From Motilimonas eburnea (GTDB lineage: Bacteria > Pseudomonadota > Gammaproteobacteria > Enterobacterales > CBDFNC01), in assembly GCF_021295345.1 (NCBI RefSeq), contig NZ_JAIMJB010000005.1, positions 62,001-126,000 of the forward strand: a stretch of DNA of 64,000 bases, in the 5' to 3' direction. Position 1 is the stretch's first letter. Every line of letters begins with the position of its first letter. The position numbers were made by a program, and so were the translations under genes. A model generated the notes under the pieces. It was not told the origin of the DNA and did not search any database. It saw only the letters and a list, made by a program, of their open reading frames with translations. Shown in pieces: positions 31,150 to 39,625 of this stretch.

Positions 31150-33308
31150 TCTGCGCTATCAGCATGGCGTAGATTGTTAATTTCAATAAACAGCTCCGCC
31201 GTGGCAAGGGCATCATTTAAAGCACGGTGATGGCCTTGCAGATTTATGCCTCGGGCCGAGCAAATATTGGCTAACGAATAAGAGTCATAGCCGGGTAACC
31301 ATTTACGCGCTAATACCACGGTACAAAGCTTGGCGCGGCGATAATCTAGCCCGCAGCGGGCAAATTCTGACTTCACCATGCCCATATCAAAATTCACGTT
31401 GTGGGCAACAAAAATGGCGCCTTGGCTAAACTCATCGACCCCTTGCGCCAATTGAGTAAACTCGGGTGCATCGGCCACCATTTGATTGCTGATACCGGTT
31501 AGTGCGGTAATGCGCTGGGGAATATGGCGCAATGGGTTGACCAAACTGGTAAAGGTATCCACTACCTTACCGGCCACCACTTTCACCATGGCGATTTCGG
31601 TAATGCGGTCATAATCTTTATGGCCTCCCGTGGTTTCCACGTCAACAATCACATAAGGCTGCTGCGGATCCAGCTGCCACACCACCGGCTGAATGGATAT
31701 CGCAAAACCTGCTTGGCTTAATTGCTGGATCCTGATCCACTGATTGCGTCGTAAACTGTCACCGGGGGCTTTGATTTCTTGCGCAAACAGCTGACCGTCC
31801 TTCACACCGATTAAGTCGGGGTAGCCATCTTTGACACTTAAATATTGCTGACTCATTAAGCGTAAATGGTTCGTCAACGCTTGGCTTGGGGCGTGATCCA
31901 CCAGCAGCGCCAGATCTTGCAACAAATCGTCGTGCCAAAACATAAAACCATTGGGCTTGCCATAATGCTGCGCGACTTGCTGTACTAACCAAGCCTTGAA
32001 CGCCGCAGGGGTTTGCAGCTGAGCGAGCCGCGCCTCTATCTCAGCGCTAAAGGTGGCATAAAAGGTATTGTCTTTAATGGTTTTCGGCAGCAGAGAAAAC
32101 TCATTACTCAGCTGACTTTTATCATCAAGGTAAAGCTGCGGCCAAAAGGTTAAGCAAAACAGGGCTCGCCAAATTTGGTTTTCGCCGTGAATGGCGGTAA
32201 CGCCTTGGCGCTGATAATGGTCAATCACGCCTTGCTCAGGCGAACCAACAAAGGCTTCGTCCAGTGCAATGGCCGGCGCGGCGTTGCGCAGCATGTCGGT
32301 TAACATTGAGGTGCGCTGAGCCGAGAATTTCAAGCGCAAAAAGTCTTGGGCAAAAAACACCAAGTGCTCATCGCTGCCATCGTCCAATATGGCGTTTAAC
32401 AGCTGCTGACAAGTCGATAATTCGCCTTGCTGATATAACAGGCGAATGCGTTTTTCTTGCGCCGAGGCATGGCCACTTAATGCCAGCAGCGCCAAGCCTT
32501 GCGCCTGATCTTGTTCGAATAATTGCACGCCCAATTTATAGCTGAGTAAGTCAAACTTATCGCTGGCATAGCTGCCTACAGGTATGACGCTTGCCTCACT
32601 CAATAGCTCTTCAGCCGCTTGCTGTTTTGCCGCTTCACCCCATTGTTTTAAAAGCCTAAGTTGTTGGATGTAGTAGTAGCCAGATTGGGCTTCATCCAGC
32701 TGATCAAAGTGGGCATTTAAGCTGGGCGCTGACGAGCCAGCCATAGTTTTGAGCATCCCCAGATCACGCATCGCAAATTGCGCTAGGGTGCCACCTAGGT
32801 GACCAAAATAAAGAAACAAGCCGTACTCAAACAGAGCCCGAAAATCAGAGTGCAAATAAGCCTGACAGAGTTCATGTTGATCGGTATCGATAGCATCACT
32901 ATGGTCTAAAGCGCATTGATACCAAAGCTGTTTTTTGGCGGAGGCAGCAGGCATGGCTGCCACATTCGCGCTAACGCAAATGGCTTGTAGCTGCGCCTTA
33001 TTCAGCTCAGGCAATAAGTCGGTTAAGGGAGATGAAGCAGCCGATGATACTAATTGCTGCGCTTTTAACTCGGCTAGCGCGGCATCGCGGTCGGGAATTT
33101 CGTCATAATTGAGCTGCGACCACTGCACAAAGCGGCTTTTGCGATTAACAATGCGCACCAGCAAACACAAAGCAGGCTCGGTTAACCCCTGCACCTGCGC
33201 CAATTGCTGTTGCTGCGCTGGTGTGAGCAAGTGCCAGCTGGTTGTTTTAATAAAACGCAGCAGCTCAAAAAAGTGGCTCAGATAATACTTTTCGGGCAGG
33301 GTTTTCAT
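31146..33308 (-). CDS. FAN1-like VRR-NUC nuclease fused to a DnaQ-type exonuclease
   Basis: A 720-residue protein. The first ~490 residues align in style with bacterial FAN1: YYLSHFFELLRFI, LCLLVRIVNRKSRFVQWSQLNYDEI, then a TPR-like helical body. A VRR-NUC domain follows with the PD-(D/E)XK core DGYPDLIGV and AQEIKAPGDSLRRNQ (Asp498, Glu511, Lys513). From ~552 a second nuclease begins, a DEDDh exonuclease with ExoI VDVETTG, ExoII VAHNVNFDMGM and ExoIII HHRALNDALAT. FAN1 trims branched or cross-linked DNA; the fused proofreading-type exonuclease would digest 3' ends. Both active sites look intact. Probably DNA repair, though no repair partner is adjacent. Confidence 0.85.
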   Translation of the reverse strand: MKTLPEKYYLSHFFELLRFIKTTSWHLLTPAQQQQLAQVQGLTEPALCLLVRIVNRKSRFVQWSQLNYDEIPDRDAALAELKAQQLVSSAASSPLTDLLPELNKAQLQAICVSANVAAMPAASAKKQLWYQCALDHSDAIDTDQHELCQAYLHSDFRALFEYGLFLYFGHLGGTLAQFAMRDLGMLKTMAGSSAPSLNAHFDQLDEAQSGYYYIQQLRLLKQWGEAAKQQAAEELLSEASVIPVGSYASDKFDLLSYKLGVQLFEQDQAQGLALLALSGHASAQEKRIRLLYQQGELSTCQQLLNAILDDGSDEHLVFFAQDFLRLKFSAQRTSMLTDMLRNAAPAIALDEAFVGSPEQGVIDHYQRQGVTAIHGENQIWRALFCLTFWPQLYLDDKSQLSNEFSLLPKTIKDNTFYATFSAEIEARLAQLQTPAAFKAWLVQQVAQHYGKPNGFMFWHDDLLQDLALLVDHAPSQALTNHLRLMSQQYLSVKDGYPDLIGVKDGQLFAQEIKAPGDSLRRNQWIRIQQLSQAGFAISIQPVVWQLDPQQPYVIVDVETTGGHKDYDRITEIAMVKVVAGKVVDTFTSLVNPLRHIPQRITALTGISNQMVADAPEFTQLAQGVDEFSQGAIFVAHNVNFDMGMVKSEFARCGLDYRRAKLCTVVLARKWLPGYDSYSLANICSARGINLQGHHRALNDALATAELFIEINNLRHADSAD

Positions 33309-33599
33309 GGCTCAAATACTGTATATAAATACACAAAAGCATAACCTAGTTTATTCTTTTATACCAAAACCTTTCCGCCTTACTCATAAAATCAATTTTA
33401 ATTCATTAACTTAACTTCATCATACCGACAATAAAAAGATGATATTCATCACAATTTTAGCAACTGAAATCCTCTATTCTTGCGCCACCTTGATAACGCG
33501 CCGCGGGGATGACGGGTTCAACCAACTCTGCGGACACACCTCTCCCTGGCACGATATAACGCCATCGCGCCGCTAAACAAATTTGTTAATTGGAATAAC

Positions 33600-34454
33600 A
33601 TGATGACCAAAACACTTATCGCACTATGTACTAGCCTTGCTCTGTTACCTTTAGCTAGCCAAGCGGCCAGCGACAACAGCGTAGATGACAGCGTGATTGC
33701 ACAGCAACGCGCCGCACTTGCCGAAAACACCCAAGGAAAGGGATTCGGTCCGCAATCACCGCGCGATATTGATACCTTAGCGGGTAACAACAAACGCATT
33801 TTTTCTGCGGCCCCAGCTTACACAGCCATGAACTTGTGTAACATCCACTTTCACAAAAACGCCGAGCACAAGGGCGGTGAATTTACTAAGTACGCAGGTA
33901 ACGGCGACGGCAAAGGCTTTGACAGCGGCTACGTTTACAACGGCAAGCTGACCGAAGCCGAACTAGCTCCGTTTGCCCAAGAAGTGGGTAAAGGCGAGCA
34001 CAACAAGCTTAAATCGGGTGACACCATTGAATTGCACTATGTACATACCACGGCACAAGTTAAGCCGGGCCCAACACTAGGCTCATGTTTAAGTGAGGCT
34101 ATCGTTAACCCACAACTGCGCGTTGAAACCCAAGTGTTTGTACTAGTTAACGACAGCAAGGCGCTAGACTTTGTTAAGCTAACCGAATACGCCGAGCAAA
34201 ACGGCTTGTATCAAGCGACTAACATGCTAAACAACACAGGTACGCCAATTCAATACGCAGGTTCAACCACTGGCCCTAGCTACAATGAAAAGGGCTCACC
34301 GCTACAAGTAACGTGGAGTGTGCGTCCACAAGTAGCTAAAGTGAACATAGCTACCGTTGCTAAATGGTTAGAAAGCAACGACTTCAATGAAGATCACGCC
34401 CACGGTGTACGTAACCTAGTGATCAACCCAGATCTCCTGTCTGCTGGCCACTAA
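33600..34454 (+). CDS. Putative periplasmic delta-class carbonic anhydrase
   Basis: A 284-residue secreted protein with a signal peptide (ending QAASD near residue 23). Its core has a histidine-rich segment NLCNIHFHKNAEHKGGEF and ELHYVHTT, which are likely metal ligands, and a C-terminal EDHAHGVRNLV. I recall this pattern from bacterial proteins annotated as delta-class carbonic anhydrases (zinc enzymes hydrating CO2), but I could not check it. Two adjacent ATG codons, 33600 and 33603, both fit. The 291-bp upstream region is AT-rich. No operon partner. Only two cysteines are visible in the mature part, enough for one disulfide. Confidence 0.62.
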   Translation: MMTKTLIALCTSLALLPLASQAASDNSVDDSVIAQQRAALAENTQGKGFGPQSPRDIDTLAGNNKRIFSAAPAYTAMNLCNIHFHKNAEHKGGEFTKYAGNGDGKGFDSGYVYNGKLTEAELAPFAQEVGKGEHNKLKSGDTIELHYVHTTAQVKPGPTLGSCLSEAIVNPQLRVETQVFVLVNDSKALDFVKLTEYAEQNGLYQATNMLNNTGTPIQYAGSTTGPSYNEKGSPLQVTWSVRPQVAKVNIATVAKWLESNDFNEDHAHGVRNLVINPDLLSAGH

Positions 34455-34483
34455 GTAATATATCCAGCTCACCTCCCTCGATA

Positions 34484-34644
34484 CCTGTGGGAGGCGAGCT
34501 CGCTCGGCGAACAACAAACACGCCTCACTGTCACTGAGCATGCAAACCCGATTCCCTGAGCAAGCTCAGGTCCCACAATTTCCCCACCTATACAACCCCA
34601 CAACCCCACCAAGCCTGTGGGAGGCGAGCTCGCTCGGCGAATAA
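34484..34644. repeat. REP-like triplet, copy A
   Basis: Three hairpin units: forward at 34484-34511 (CCTGTGGGAG-GCGAGCTCGCTC-GGCGAA), inverse at 34549-34577 (read back GTGGGACCTGAGCTTGCTCAGG), forward at 34614-34644. It is nearly identical in order and spacers to 35970-36123 and in the same orientation. It lies between the carbonic anhydrase gene and the DUF1330 gene. Confidence 0.85.
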
Positions 34645-34654
34645 CGCCACCAAA

Positions 34655-34933
34655 TCAAACCAAATGAAACTGGCTGTGCATTGCCTTATTACGCAGCTCA
34701 GTTAATGCCTGATAAGCCTCACTGTAGTACCACGCTTTTGCCAGCTCTGGTGAGTCAAAGCGCAACACAGCTTTATGGCTAAAATCTGTTTCACCATGTA
34801 ACACTTGCAACTCACCTTTACTGATAAATTCACCGCCAAAAGGCACTAAGCTTGCCGCAGCTTGTTCGCGGTATTGCGCCATCAGCTGCGCATCGAGCGG
34901 GGTTGAATCCACAATTACTAACGCTGTCATCAT
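34655..34933 (-). CDS. DUF1330-family small protein
   Basis: A 92-residue soluble protein of the DUF1330 ferredoxin-like dimeric alpha-beta type: VDSTPLDAQLMAQYREQAAAS, GGEFISKGELQVLHG, VLRFDSPELAKAWYYSEAYQAL. The family function is unknown. Start options are two adjacent ATG codons after GGGAAGAGAG. It is divergent from the lysR gene at 35048, with 114 bp between them, so the regulator may control it. It sits inside the cassette flanked by the two REP triplets. Confidence 0.8.
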   Translation of the reverse strand: MMTALVIVDSTPLDAQLMAQYREQAAASLVPFGGEFISKGELQVLHGETDFSHKAVLRFDSPELAKAWYYSEAYQALTELRNKAMHSQFHLV

Positions 34934-35047
34934 CTCTCTTCCCTTAGTTGTTAAACATCTCGACTAGCTCATCTAATCGATTGACTTAGCATAGGAAACC
35001 AGAACAAAATCAACAATAGCCAATAATTAAACTGATTGTTTATATTT

Positions 35048-35950
35048 ATGAACACTATCAAGCTTGCGCCCCTGCTGCTTATTTTTGTGGAAGTTGCTAA
35101 CAAGCGATCTTTTTCGGCAGCTGCGAAAAAACTGGGTATGAGTAAATCGGCCGTCAGCCAACAAATCAAACGCCTAGAGCAAGAAATAGGTCAGCAATTA
35201 TTGGCCCGCAATACCCGTGGTGTTGCCCTAACCGCAGTGGGACAAACTCTATTAAACCGCAGCGAATTGCTTAGCGAACATCTAAGCCAAACCCTAAACG
35301 AACTAGACCAAGTGAAGGCCGAGCCCAGCGGCAGTTTTAAAGTGGCGGTGCCGCCTTTTTTTGAACAGCACATCGTCATTCCTGCACTCAAGCAGTTATG
35401 CCTAGCCTACCCAAAACTTAAGCCTGAATTAGTGATTAGTGGTCAATGGCAAGATTTAAGAGAACACAATCTGGATGCGGCGATTTTTGGTGGCGATCTA
35501 CGCGACAGTCAATATCGCGCCTTGGCCATCGGCAAGGTAGCGGAAGTATTTTGTGCCTCCCCGCGCTATTTACAGCGCCATCAGGCCATCACCGAGCTCA
35601 GTCAGCTTAGCCAACATCAATACATAGCCACGCCTTGGCAACAGCAACATATTCAATTGCTTGAAGTCAGCACTAAGCAAGCGCAAACCCTAAACTTAGA
35701 GCATGGGATCAAAACCAACACCTTGAGCACAGTATTAGAAATGCTACTCCACGACATGGGCATCGCCCTGTTTCCCGCTTTTTTAGCGCAGCAACAATTG
35801 GCCAATCAGCAGCTGATCCAAGTGCTTCCCAACTACCAAGGCCGTGCGTGGCAGTTTTATTTTCTACATGCTTATCAAGGCGACAAGCCCGCCCATGTTG
35901 AGCGCTTCTATCAACTTATTTGCCATTACTTTAAACAGCGTAATAGCTAA
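35048..35950 (+). CDS. LysR-family transcriptional regulator
   Basis: A 300-residue LysR-type regulator. The N-terminal helix-turn-helix is clear (SFSAAAKKLGMSKSAVSQQI, then KRLEQEIGQQLLARNTRGV). The C-terminal effector domain has normal length. The ATG at 35048 is preferred over the in-frame TTG at 35036, because MNTIKLAPLLLIFVEVA is the family start. It is divergent from the DUF1330 gene, its likely target. The REP triplet copy B begins 19 bp after its stop codon. Confidence 0.9.
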   Translation: MNTIKLAPLLLIFVEVANKRSFSAAAKKLGMSKSAVSQQIKRLEQEIGQQLLARNTRGVALTAVGQTLLNRSELLSEHLSQTLNELDQVKAEPSGSFKVAVPPFFEQHIVIPALKQLCLAYPKLKPELVISGQWQDLREHNLDAAIFGGDLRDSQYRALAIGKVAEVFCASPRYLQRHQAITELSQLSQHQYIATPWQQQHIQLLEVSTKQAQTLNLEHGIKTNTLSTVLEMLLHDMGIALFPAFLAQQQLANQQLIQVLPNYQGRAWQFYFLHAYQGDKPAHVERFYQLICHYFKQRNS

Positions 35951-35969
35951 GTCCCACAGTCTCCCATAA

Positions 35970-36123
35970 CCTGTGGGAGACGAGCTTGCTCGGCGAATAA
36001 CAAACACATCTTCATTGTCACCAATCATGCAAACCCGATTCCCTGAGCAAGCTCAGGTCCCACAATTTACCCACCTCTACAACCCCACCAAACCTGTGGG
36101 AGGCGAGCTCGCTCGGCGAATAA
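35970..36123. repeat. REP-like triplet, copy B
   Basis: Forward unit at 35970-36000 (CCTGTGGGAG-ACGAGCTTGCTC-GGCGAATAA), inverse at 36036-36064 (read back GTGGGACCTGAGCTTGCTCAGG), forward at 36093-36123. The spacers (CATGCAAACC before the inverse unit, CCACCTcTACAACCCCACCA after it) match copy A. Confidence 0.85.
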
Positions 36124-36151
36124 AACTAATCATAAACACAAAAGCCAGAGC

Positions 36152-36178
36152 AAAAAAAAGGCCGCTCACTGCGGCCTT
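36152..36178 (-). terminator. Rho-independent terminator of the VC0807-family gene
   Basis: On the minus strand AAGGCCGC-AGTGA-GCGGCCTT is followed by a T-run, eight T in all. It lies just after the stop codon of the gene at 36188. Perfect 8-bp stem. Confidence 0.9.
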
Positions 36179-36187
36179 AAATTCATT

Positions 36188-36898
36188 TTACTGCTTGGGT
36201 GACATCACTTCTTCTAGCGTCAACCCAGTTAAATCTCGAATGGTGCGCCATAAATAATAAAAGATCCCCAACATCATCAGCATTGATGGCAAAGCAATCA
36301 TGGGGTAGCTATACAGGGTCAACTGGCCCAACTCTTCATTAAATGCAGGCGTTCCCGCGGGGCTGGTCACCAACCATTTTGCCAAGATATAGTTCATCAC
36401 CGCCGAGAAGGCGAAAGAGCCAGCCACCAAGTACGTGGCCTTAAGCAGGCGCTTTTCAAATGCCGCCGTGCTGTTATGCTCTTCCAGCTTTTGCTTGATC
36501 TTCTCAACATCCATCACATCCGGATTAAACAGCAAAGCGCGCACCAGCGGATAAGGCGTAAACGCAGAAATCAACACCGCGATGCCTATCACCGCAGGGA
36601 TCGCCGCCTCTTTAATCGCCAACCACTTAGTGTCTAGCTCAAACAAGCCAATACCACCGGTTAACGCCACACTGGCCAAACCCAGCAAGGCAATAAAGTT
36701 GAATTTTTTATACTTGATCAGCTCAAACAAGCCCCAGCCTAGGGGAAAAGCCAACGCCACAATCAAGCCACCACTGGCGCCCAACTGTTCGTCACCACTG
36801 AGTTTCATCAAGATAAAAGAAGGAATAATGATACTGACCAAGAGGTCAATCATAGGACGTGGTTTATGGGACGAGGAAGTTTTCATTGTGTCTGTCAT
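36188..36898 (-). CDS. VC0807-family multi-pass inner-membrane protein
   Basis: A membrane protein of ~236 residues from the ATG at 36898 (a TTG at 36919 would add seven). Six hydrophobic segments are visible, starting with PMIDLLVSIIIPSFILMKLS and GGLIVALAFPLGWGLFELI. The overall look is that of the VC0807/septation-protein-A-like family of unknown role. The loop YPLVRALLFNPDVMDVEKIKQKLEEH is charged and likely cytoplasmic. It has a strong own terminator. No neighbour suggests a job. Confidence 0.65.
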   Translation of the reverse strand: MTDTMKTSSSHKPRPMIDLLVSIIIPSFILMKLSGDEQLGASGGLIVALAFPLGWGLFELIKYKKFNFIALLGLASVALTGGIGLFELDTKWLAIKEAAIPAVIGIAVLISAFTPYPLVRALLFNPDVMDVEKIKQKLEEHNSTAAFEKRLLKATYLVAGSFAFSAVMNYILAKWLVTSPAGTPAFNEELGQLTLYSYPMIALPSMLMMLGIFYYLWRTIRDLTGLTLEEVMSPKQ

Positions 36899-37193
36899 TG
36901 TTTGCCAATCGAGAGCCAAGGTTATAGCGAATTATCCACCAGAACACAAATGCCACGGTTTAAGTTTGTTTGAGTGACCTTCCTCCATCTAGGCAAATCA
37001 AGCCAGTAAGCCCCCCTACCTATAAATACGCTCGCTCTCAGAGCATTTTGAATCGGTAGATAAAATCAAAAGTCTCATTTAGTTCACACCAACTTGCTTA
37101 GCCATTGACAACCAATCACAAAAACATCAAATTCTTTATTTTTCTAGCCTAACTTAGGCCCCTAGTGGCCGTACAATATTACGAGAGCTCATC

Positions 37194-37670
37194 ATGGATA
37201 AAATTGATATTGATAGAAAGAATCAACTGGTAAGGGAGATTCTTGCTGACTGGGGAGAAACACCGTTAGAGGCTGGAGAGCACACTTCGCAACAAGATGT
37301 GTTAAAGCAAGAAGCAAGGGTGACCACTCCAACCCTTAGAACATTCATCACCGTTAAGATTTTTGAAAAAAAAGTTGAGTATTACCGTTCTCATAGCAAT
37401 TATCAGGAATTGCAAGATAAACTAGCAGAGGCAAAAAACAGCTTAAAGAAACAAATAGAGCTGGGCGCTATTTTTATGAAAAATGGCTTTCACTATGAAA
37501 TTGGTGGCCAAACCATCGAAATCAGCGCAGACAAGCTAAAAAACGAAAGCTTAGCCGGTGCACTCAATAATGTGGAAGCAGAAATGGATAACCAAACAGA
37601 GGAGGAGCTAAATTCAGAGTTCAATAACTTCCTTAAGGGCATCGAAATGTTTGCTGAAGTTTATAGTTGA
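37194..37670 (+). CDS. Hypothetical charged helical protein
   Basis: A 158-residue protein that I do not recognise. It has no signal peptide, membrane segment or cysteine. The central region (~60-95, VEYYRSHSNYQELQDKLAEA) is highly charged and predicted coiled coil. The C-terminal third is acidic (NNVEAEMDNQTEEELNSEF). The open frame and Lys/Glu-rich composition look coding. It is followed by a stem-loop at 37702 and a small zinc-ribbon membrane gene on the same strand. Confidence 0.5.
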   Translation: MDKIDIDRKNQLVREILADWGETPLEAGEHTSQQDVLKQEARVTTPTLRTFITVKIFEKKVEYYRSHSNYQELQDKLAEAKNSLKKQIELGAIFMKNGFHYEIGGQTIEISADKLKNESLAGALNNVEAEMDNQTEEELNSEFNNFLKGIEMFAEVYS

Positions 37671-37701
37671 ACCTTGTAAGAACAAAACCTGCACGATGGG
37701 C

Positions 37702-37723
37702 AATGGGTGGGGCGTCCACCATT
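37702..37723 (+). promoter_or_regulatory. Stem-loop just upstream of the 37737 gene
   Basis: AATGGGTGG (37702-37710) pairs with CCACCATT (37716-37723) with one bulged G and a 5-nt loop. It ends before the AGGGGAT Shine-Dalgarno sequence, so it does not bury it. It may act as a weak terminator or leader element. Confidence 0.35.
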
Positions 37724-37736
37724 TAGGGGATAACTT

Positions 37737-38015
37737 ATGCCAAAGATTGTAATAGGGTTTTACCTTCGCTTAGTCATGATGGTTATGCTTTGGCTATTGC
37801 ATGTTATTTTTGGCTCGGATGCCTCATTTGCCAATGGTATGGAAAAAGTATCCATCACCTATTGGCTCAGCATTAGTTATTTTGCCTATTTTTGTTTTTA
37901 TCTGATCCGATTGAAATGCAATTCATGTGGTGAGCCTGTCATCTACAAAACGGTGCATTATTCGGGTTGGCGCCTTCCCAAATCACATTGCAGTCGATGC
38001 AAAAAAGAACTGTAA
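37737..38015 (+). CDS. Small membrane protein with C-terminal zinc ribbon
   Basis: A 92-residue protein with two membrane segments (~4-24 VIGFYLRLVMMVMLWLLHVI and ~42-60) and a C-terminal four-cysteine ribbon: CNSC at ~64-67 and CSRC at ~86-89. That spacing fits one structural zinc. Function unknown. AGGGGAT precedes the ATG. The cysteine pairs are on the last third, probably in the cytoplasm if the N-terminus is inside. Confidence 0.6.
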   Translation: MPKIVIGFYLRLVMMVMLWLLHVIFGSDASFANGMEKVSITYWLSISYFAYFCFYLIRLKCNSCGEPVIYKTVHYSGWRLPKSHCSRCKKEL

Positions 38016-38096
38016 CTGTGGCACTATCAGAGTTACCAAATCATTTGTAAAACCAATACTAACTGATCCGCACTTCCGCATTAAATAAGGAAAACG

Positions 38097-38651
38097 ATGA
38101 AAGCTCGTTTAGCCACAGTGGCAGATATTCCCGAAGTGCTTGAATTGCACGCTCGTTATCAGGTTGATTCCATCGCCGAGCAAGATAAAGCGGATGGCTT
38201 TATCACTACTGCGTTTACTGGGGCGCAATTGGTTGAGCTTATTGAGTCTGAGCAAGGTTTATCTGTCGTGACTAAATCAGGGAGCATAGTCGCTTATGCG
38301 ATGGCGGCTTCGTGGCAATTTTGGGCTCGCTGGCCCATGTTTGCACACATGATCAAAGACTTACCTAGTCTCAGTTATGAAGGCTATCAGCTCAGCACCG
38401 ACAACTCTTATCAGTACGGGCCTGTCTGTGTCGATAAATCCGTACGAGGTCAAGGCGCATTAGAGTTGGTGTTTGAGTTTTCATTGCAGCACATGTCATC
38501 CAGATACCCAGTATTAGTCACTTTCATTAATAAAATTAATCCGCGATCTTATGCGGCGCACACCAACAAAGTGGGCTTGCAAGTGATTCAGGAATTTTCA
38601 TTTAATAACAATCATTATTATGAATTGGCTTGTCTGACGCAGCGAGCCTGA
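38097..38651 (+). CDS. GNAT-family N-acetyltransferase
   Basis: A 184-residue GCN5-related acetyltransferase (MKARLATVADIPEVLELHAR start, the common GNAT opening). The acetyl-CoA motif reads PVCVDKSVRGQGALELVFEF, a variant of the R/Q-x-x-G-x-G/A loop. Substrate unknown. The Shine-Dalgarno sequence AAGGA is well placed. No operon partner. A REP cluster follows 30 bp downstream. Confidence 0.8.
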   Translation: MKARLATVADIPEVLELHARYQVDSIAEQDKADGFITTAFTGAQLVELIESEQGLSVVTKSGSIVAYAMAASWQFWARWPMFAHMIKDLPSLSYEGYQLSTDNSYQYGPVCVDKSVRGQGALELVFEFSLQHMSSRYPVLVTFINKINPRSYAAHTNKVGLQVIQEFSFNNNHYYELACLTQRA

Positions 38652-38680
38652 TGAATTGAAGTTTGAGTAACTATTTCTCA

Positions 38681-38807
38681 GTGGGAGCCCCAGTCATGGG
38701 GCGATTTAGTCTCCCCATTTATCGCTGCATTACTGCAGCTCCCACAGGTTACGAAATAACGCGTCGAAAACCCGTTGATTCGCGGTTTAAAAACCGCTCC
38801 CACAAGG
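38681..38807. repeat. REP-like cluster: three units with three different stems
   Basis: Forward at 38681-38710 (GTGGGAGC-CCCAGTCATGGGG-CGATTT). Inverse at 38718-38748 (read back GTGGGAGC-TGCAGTAATGCAG-CGATAAA). Inverse at 38774-38807 (read back GTGGGAGC-GGTTTTTAAACC-GCGAATC). All are between the GNAT and DoxX-like genes. Confidence 0.85.
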
Positions 38808-38885
38808 CTTGCTTTAGCCCGAGCTTGGGTGGTTTCATCTTAAATGATGCGCAATGGCTCGCACACAAAATAGCGCGTTCAAAAC

Positions 38886-39359
38886 TCATTGGCCCTTGTT
38901 ACCACCCAGTTCACCTCGCACGCAGAAGTAATACGTCCACACGATGAGTATCAACTGCAGTGGCGTGCGGATCAGCAGGTAAATCGGGCCCCATTGATGG
39001 CCACCTAAGCCAACACTGTTAAGGGCGGAATAAACATTGGCCGCAAAAAAGCAGATAAAAGTAGCGATAGCCACTTGGCCAAACAGCTTGCGCCAGCGAG
39101 CAAATAGTAAGCCCACGGCGATCACCAATTCGAATACCCCCGTAAGGTAAATAATGGAGACGCGCATCGGTAGCCAAGGCGGCAACATCTCAGCCATGCC
39201 CGCGGTTTGAACAAAGTGGCCAAAGGCAAAAAAACCAAAACAGACGGCCATGCCATAGCTGGCATAACGGTATCTATCCTGCTTTGTACGCTTACCTAAC
39301 AAGTAAGAAAGCAGCAATGGGGCACAAAGCAAGGTCAAAATAATAAGTGGCGTGATCAT
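38886..39359 (-). CDS. DoxX-like membrane protein
   Basis: A 157-residue protein with four membrane helices (MITPLIILTLLCAPLLLSYL first, last LILIVWTYYFCVRG). The middle has the DoxX-type GVFELVIAVGLLFARWRKLFG. The family is often found with redox or regulator genes; function unclear. Its ATG overlaps the TGA of a 49-codon gene (ATGA), so it is probably translated by coupling. An AraC regulator on the same strand lies just upstream. Confidence 0.75.
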   Translation of the reverse strand: MITPLIILTLLCAPLLLSYLLGKRTKQDRYRYASYGMAVCFGFFAFGHFVQTAGMAEMLPPWLPMRVSIIYLTGVFELVIAVGLLFARWRKLFGQVAIATFICFFAANVYSALNSVGLGGHQWGPIYLLIRTPLQLILIVWTYYFCVRGELGGNKGQ

Positions 39360-39505
39360 TTTGCACTCCCTTGCTGCTGTTGCATCGCCTCTGAGTGATC
39401 AACCAACACCACAGTGAACGAACTTGGTGGCTTAGCCGTCTTACCAAAGTTGCCAACATGCCCCATCAAGCCGGTTATAACTAACACCTTATTAATAAAT
39501 ATCAT
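39356..39505 (-). CDS. 49-residue protein coupled to the DoxX-like gene, possible remnant of an NAD(P)-binding protein
   Basis: A 49-codon frame starting MIFINKVLVITGLMGHVGNF, with AAGGAG at good spacing before the ATG and an ATGA overlap with the next gene. The start resembles a dinucleotide-binding VLVITGAxGxVG loop of NmrA/SDR proteins. After ~25 residues the sequence turns to an unrelated Ser/Gln-rich end (EAMQQQQGSAK). It may be the scar of an internal deletion, or a real short leader peptide. Confidence 0.5.
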   Translation of the reverse strand: MIFINKVLVITGLMGHVGNFGKTAKPPSSFTVVLVDHSEAMQQQQGSAK

Positions 39506-39625
39506 CTTTATCTCCTTGTTTTATTCACCTTAAAACACGGAAATGCAGATGAAAACAGCGGCTAGCCCACTACGGACTCAGCATCGATACTGCTGGACGA
39601 TTCATCGATTTTTTGATCAGAACGG

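Noticed and set aside
35973-36257. Plus-strand frame of 94 codons across REP triplet copy B
   Set aside because: It reads through REP hairpins and the terminator, and has no ribosome binding site or family.
38663-38947. Plus-strand frame of 94 codons after the GNAT gene
   Set aside because: It is made from REP units and runs antisense into the DoxX-like gene.
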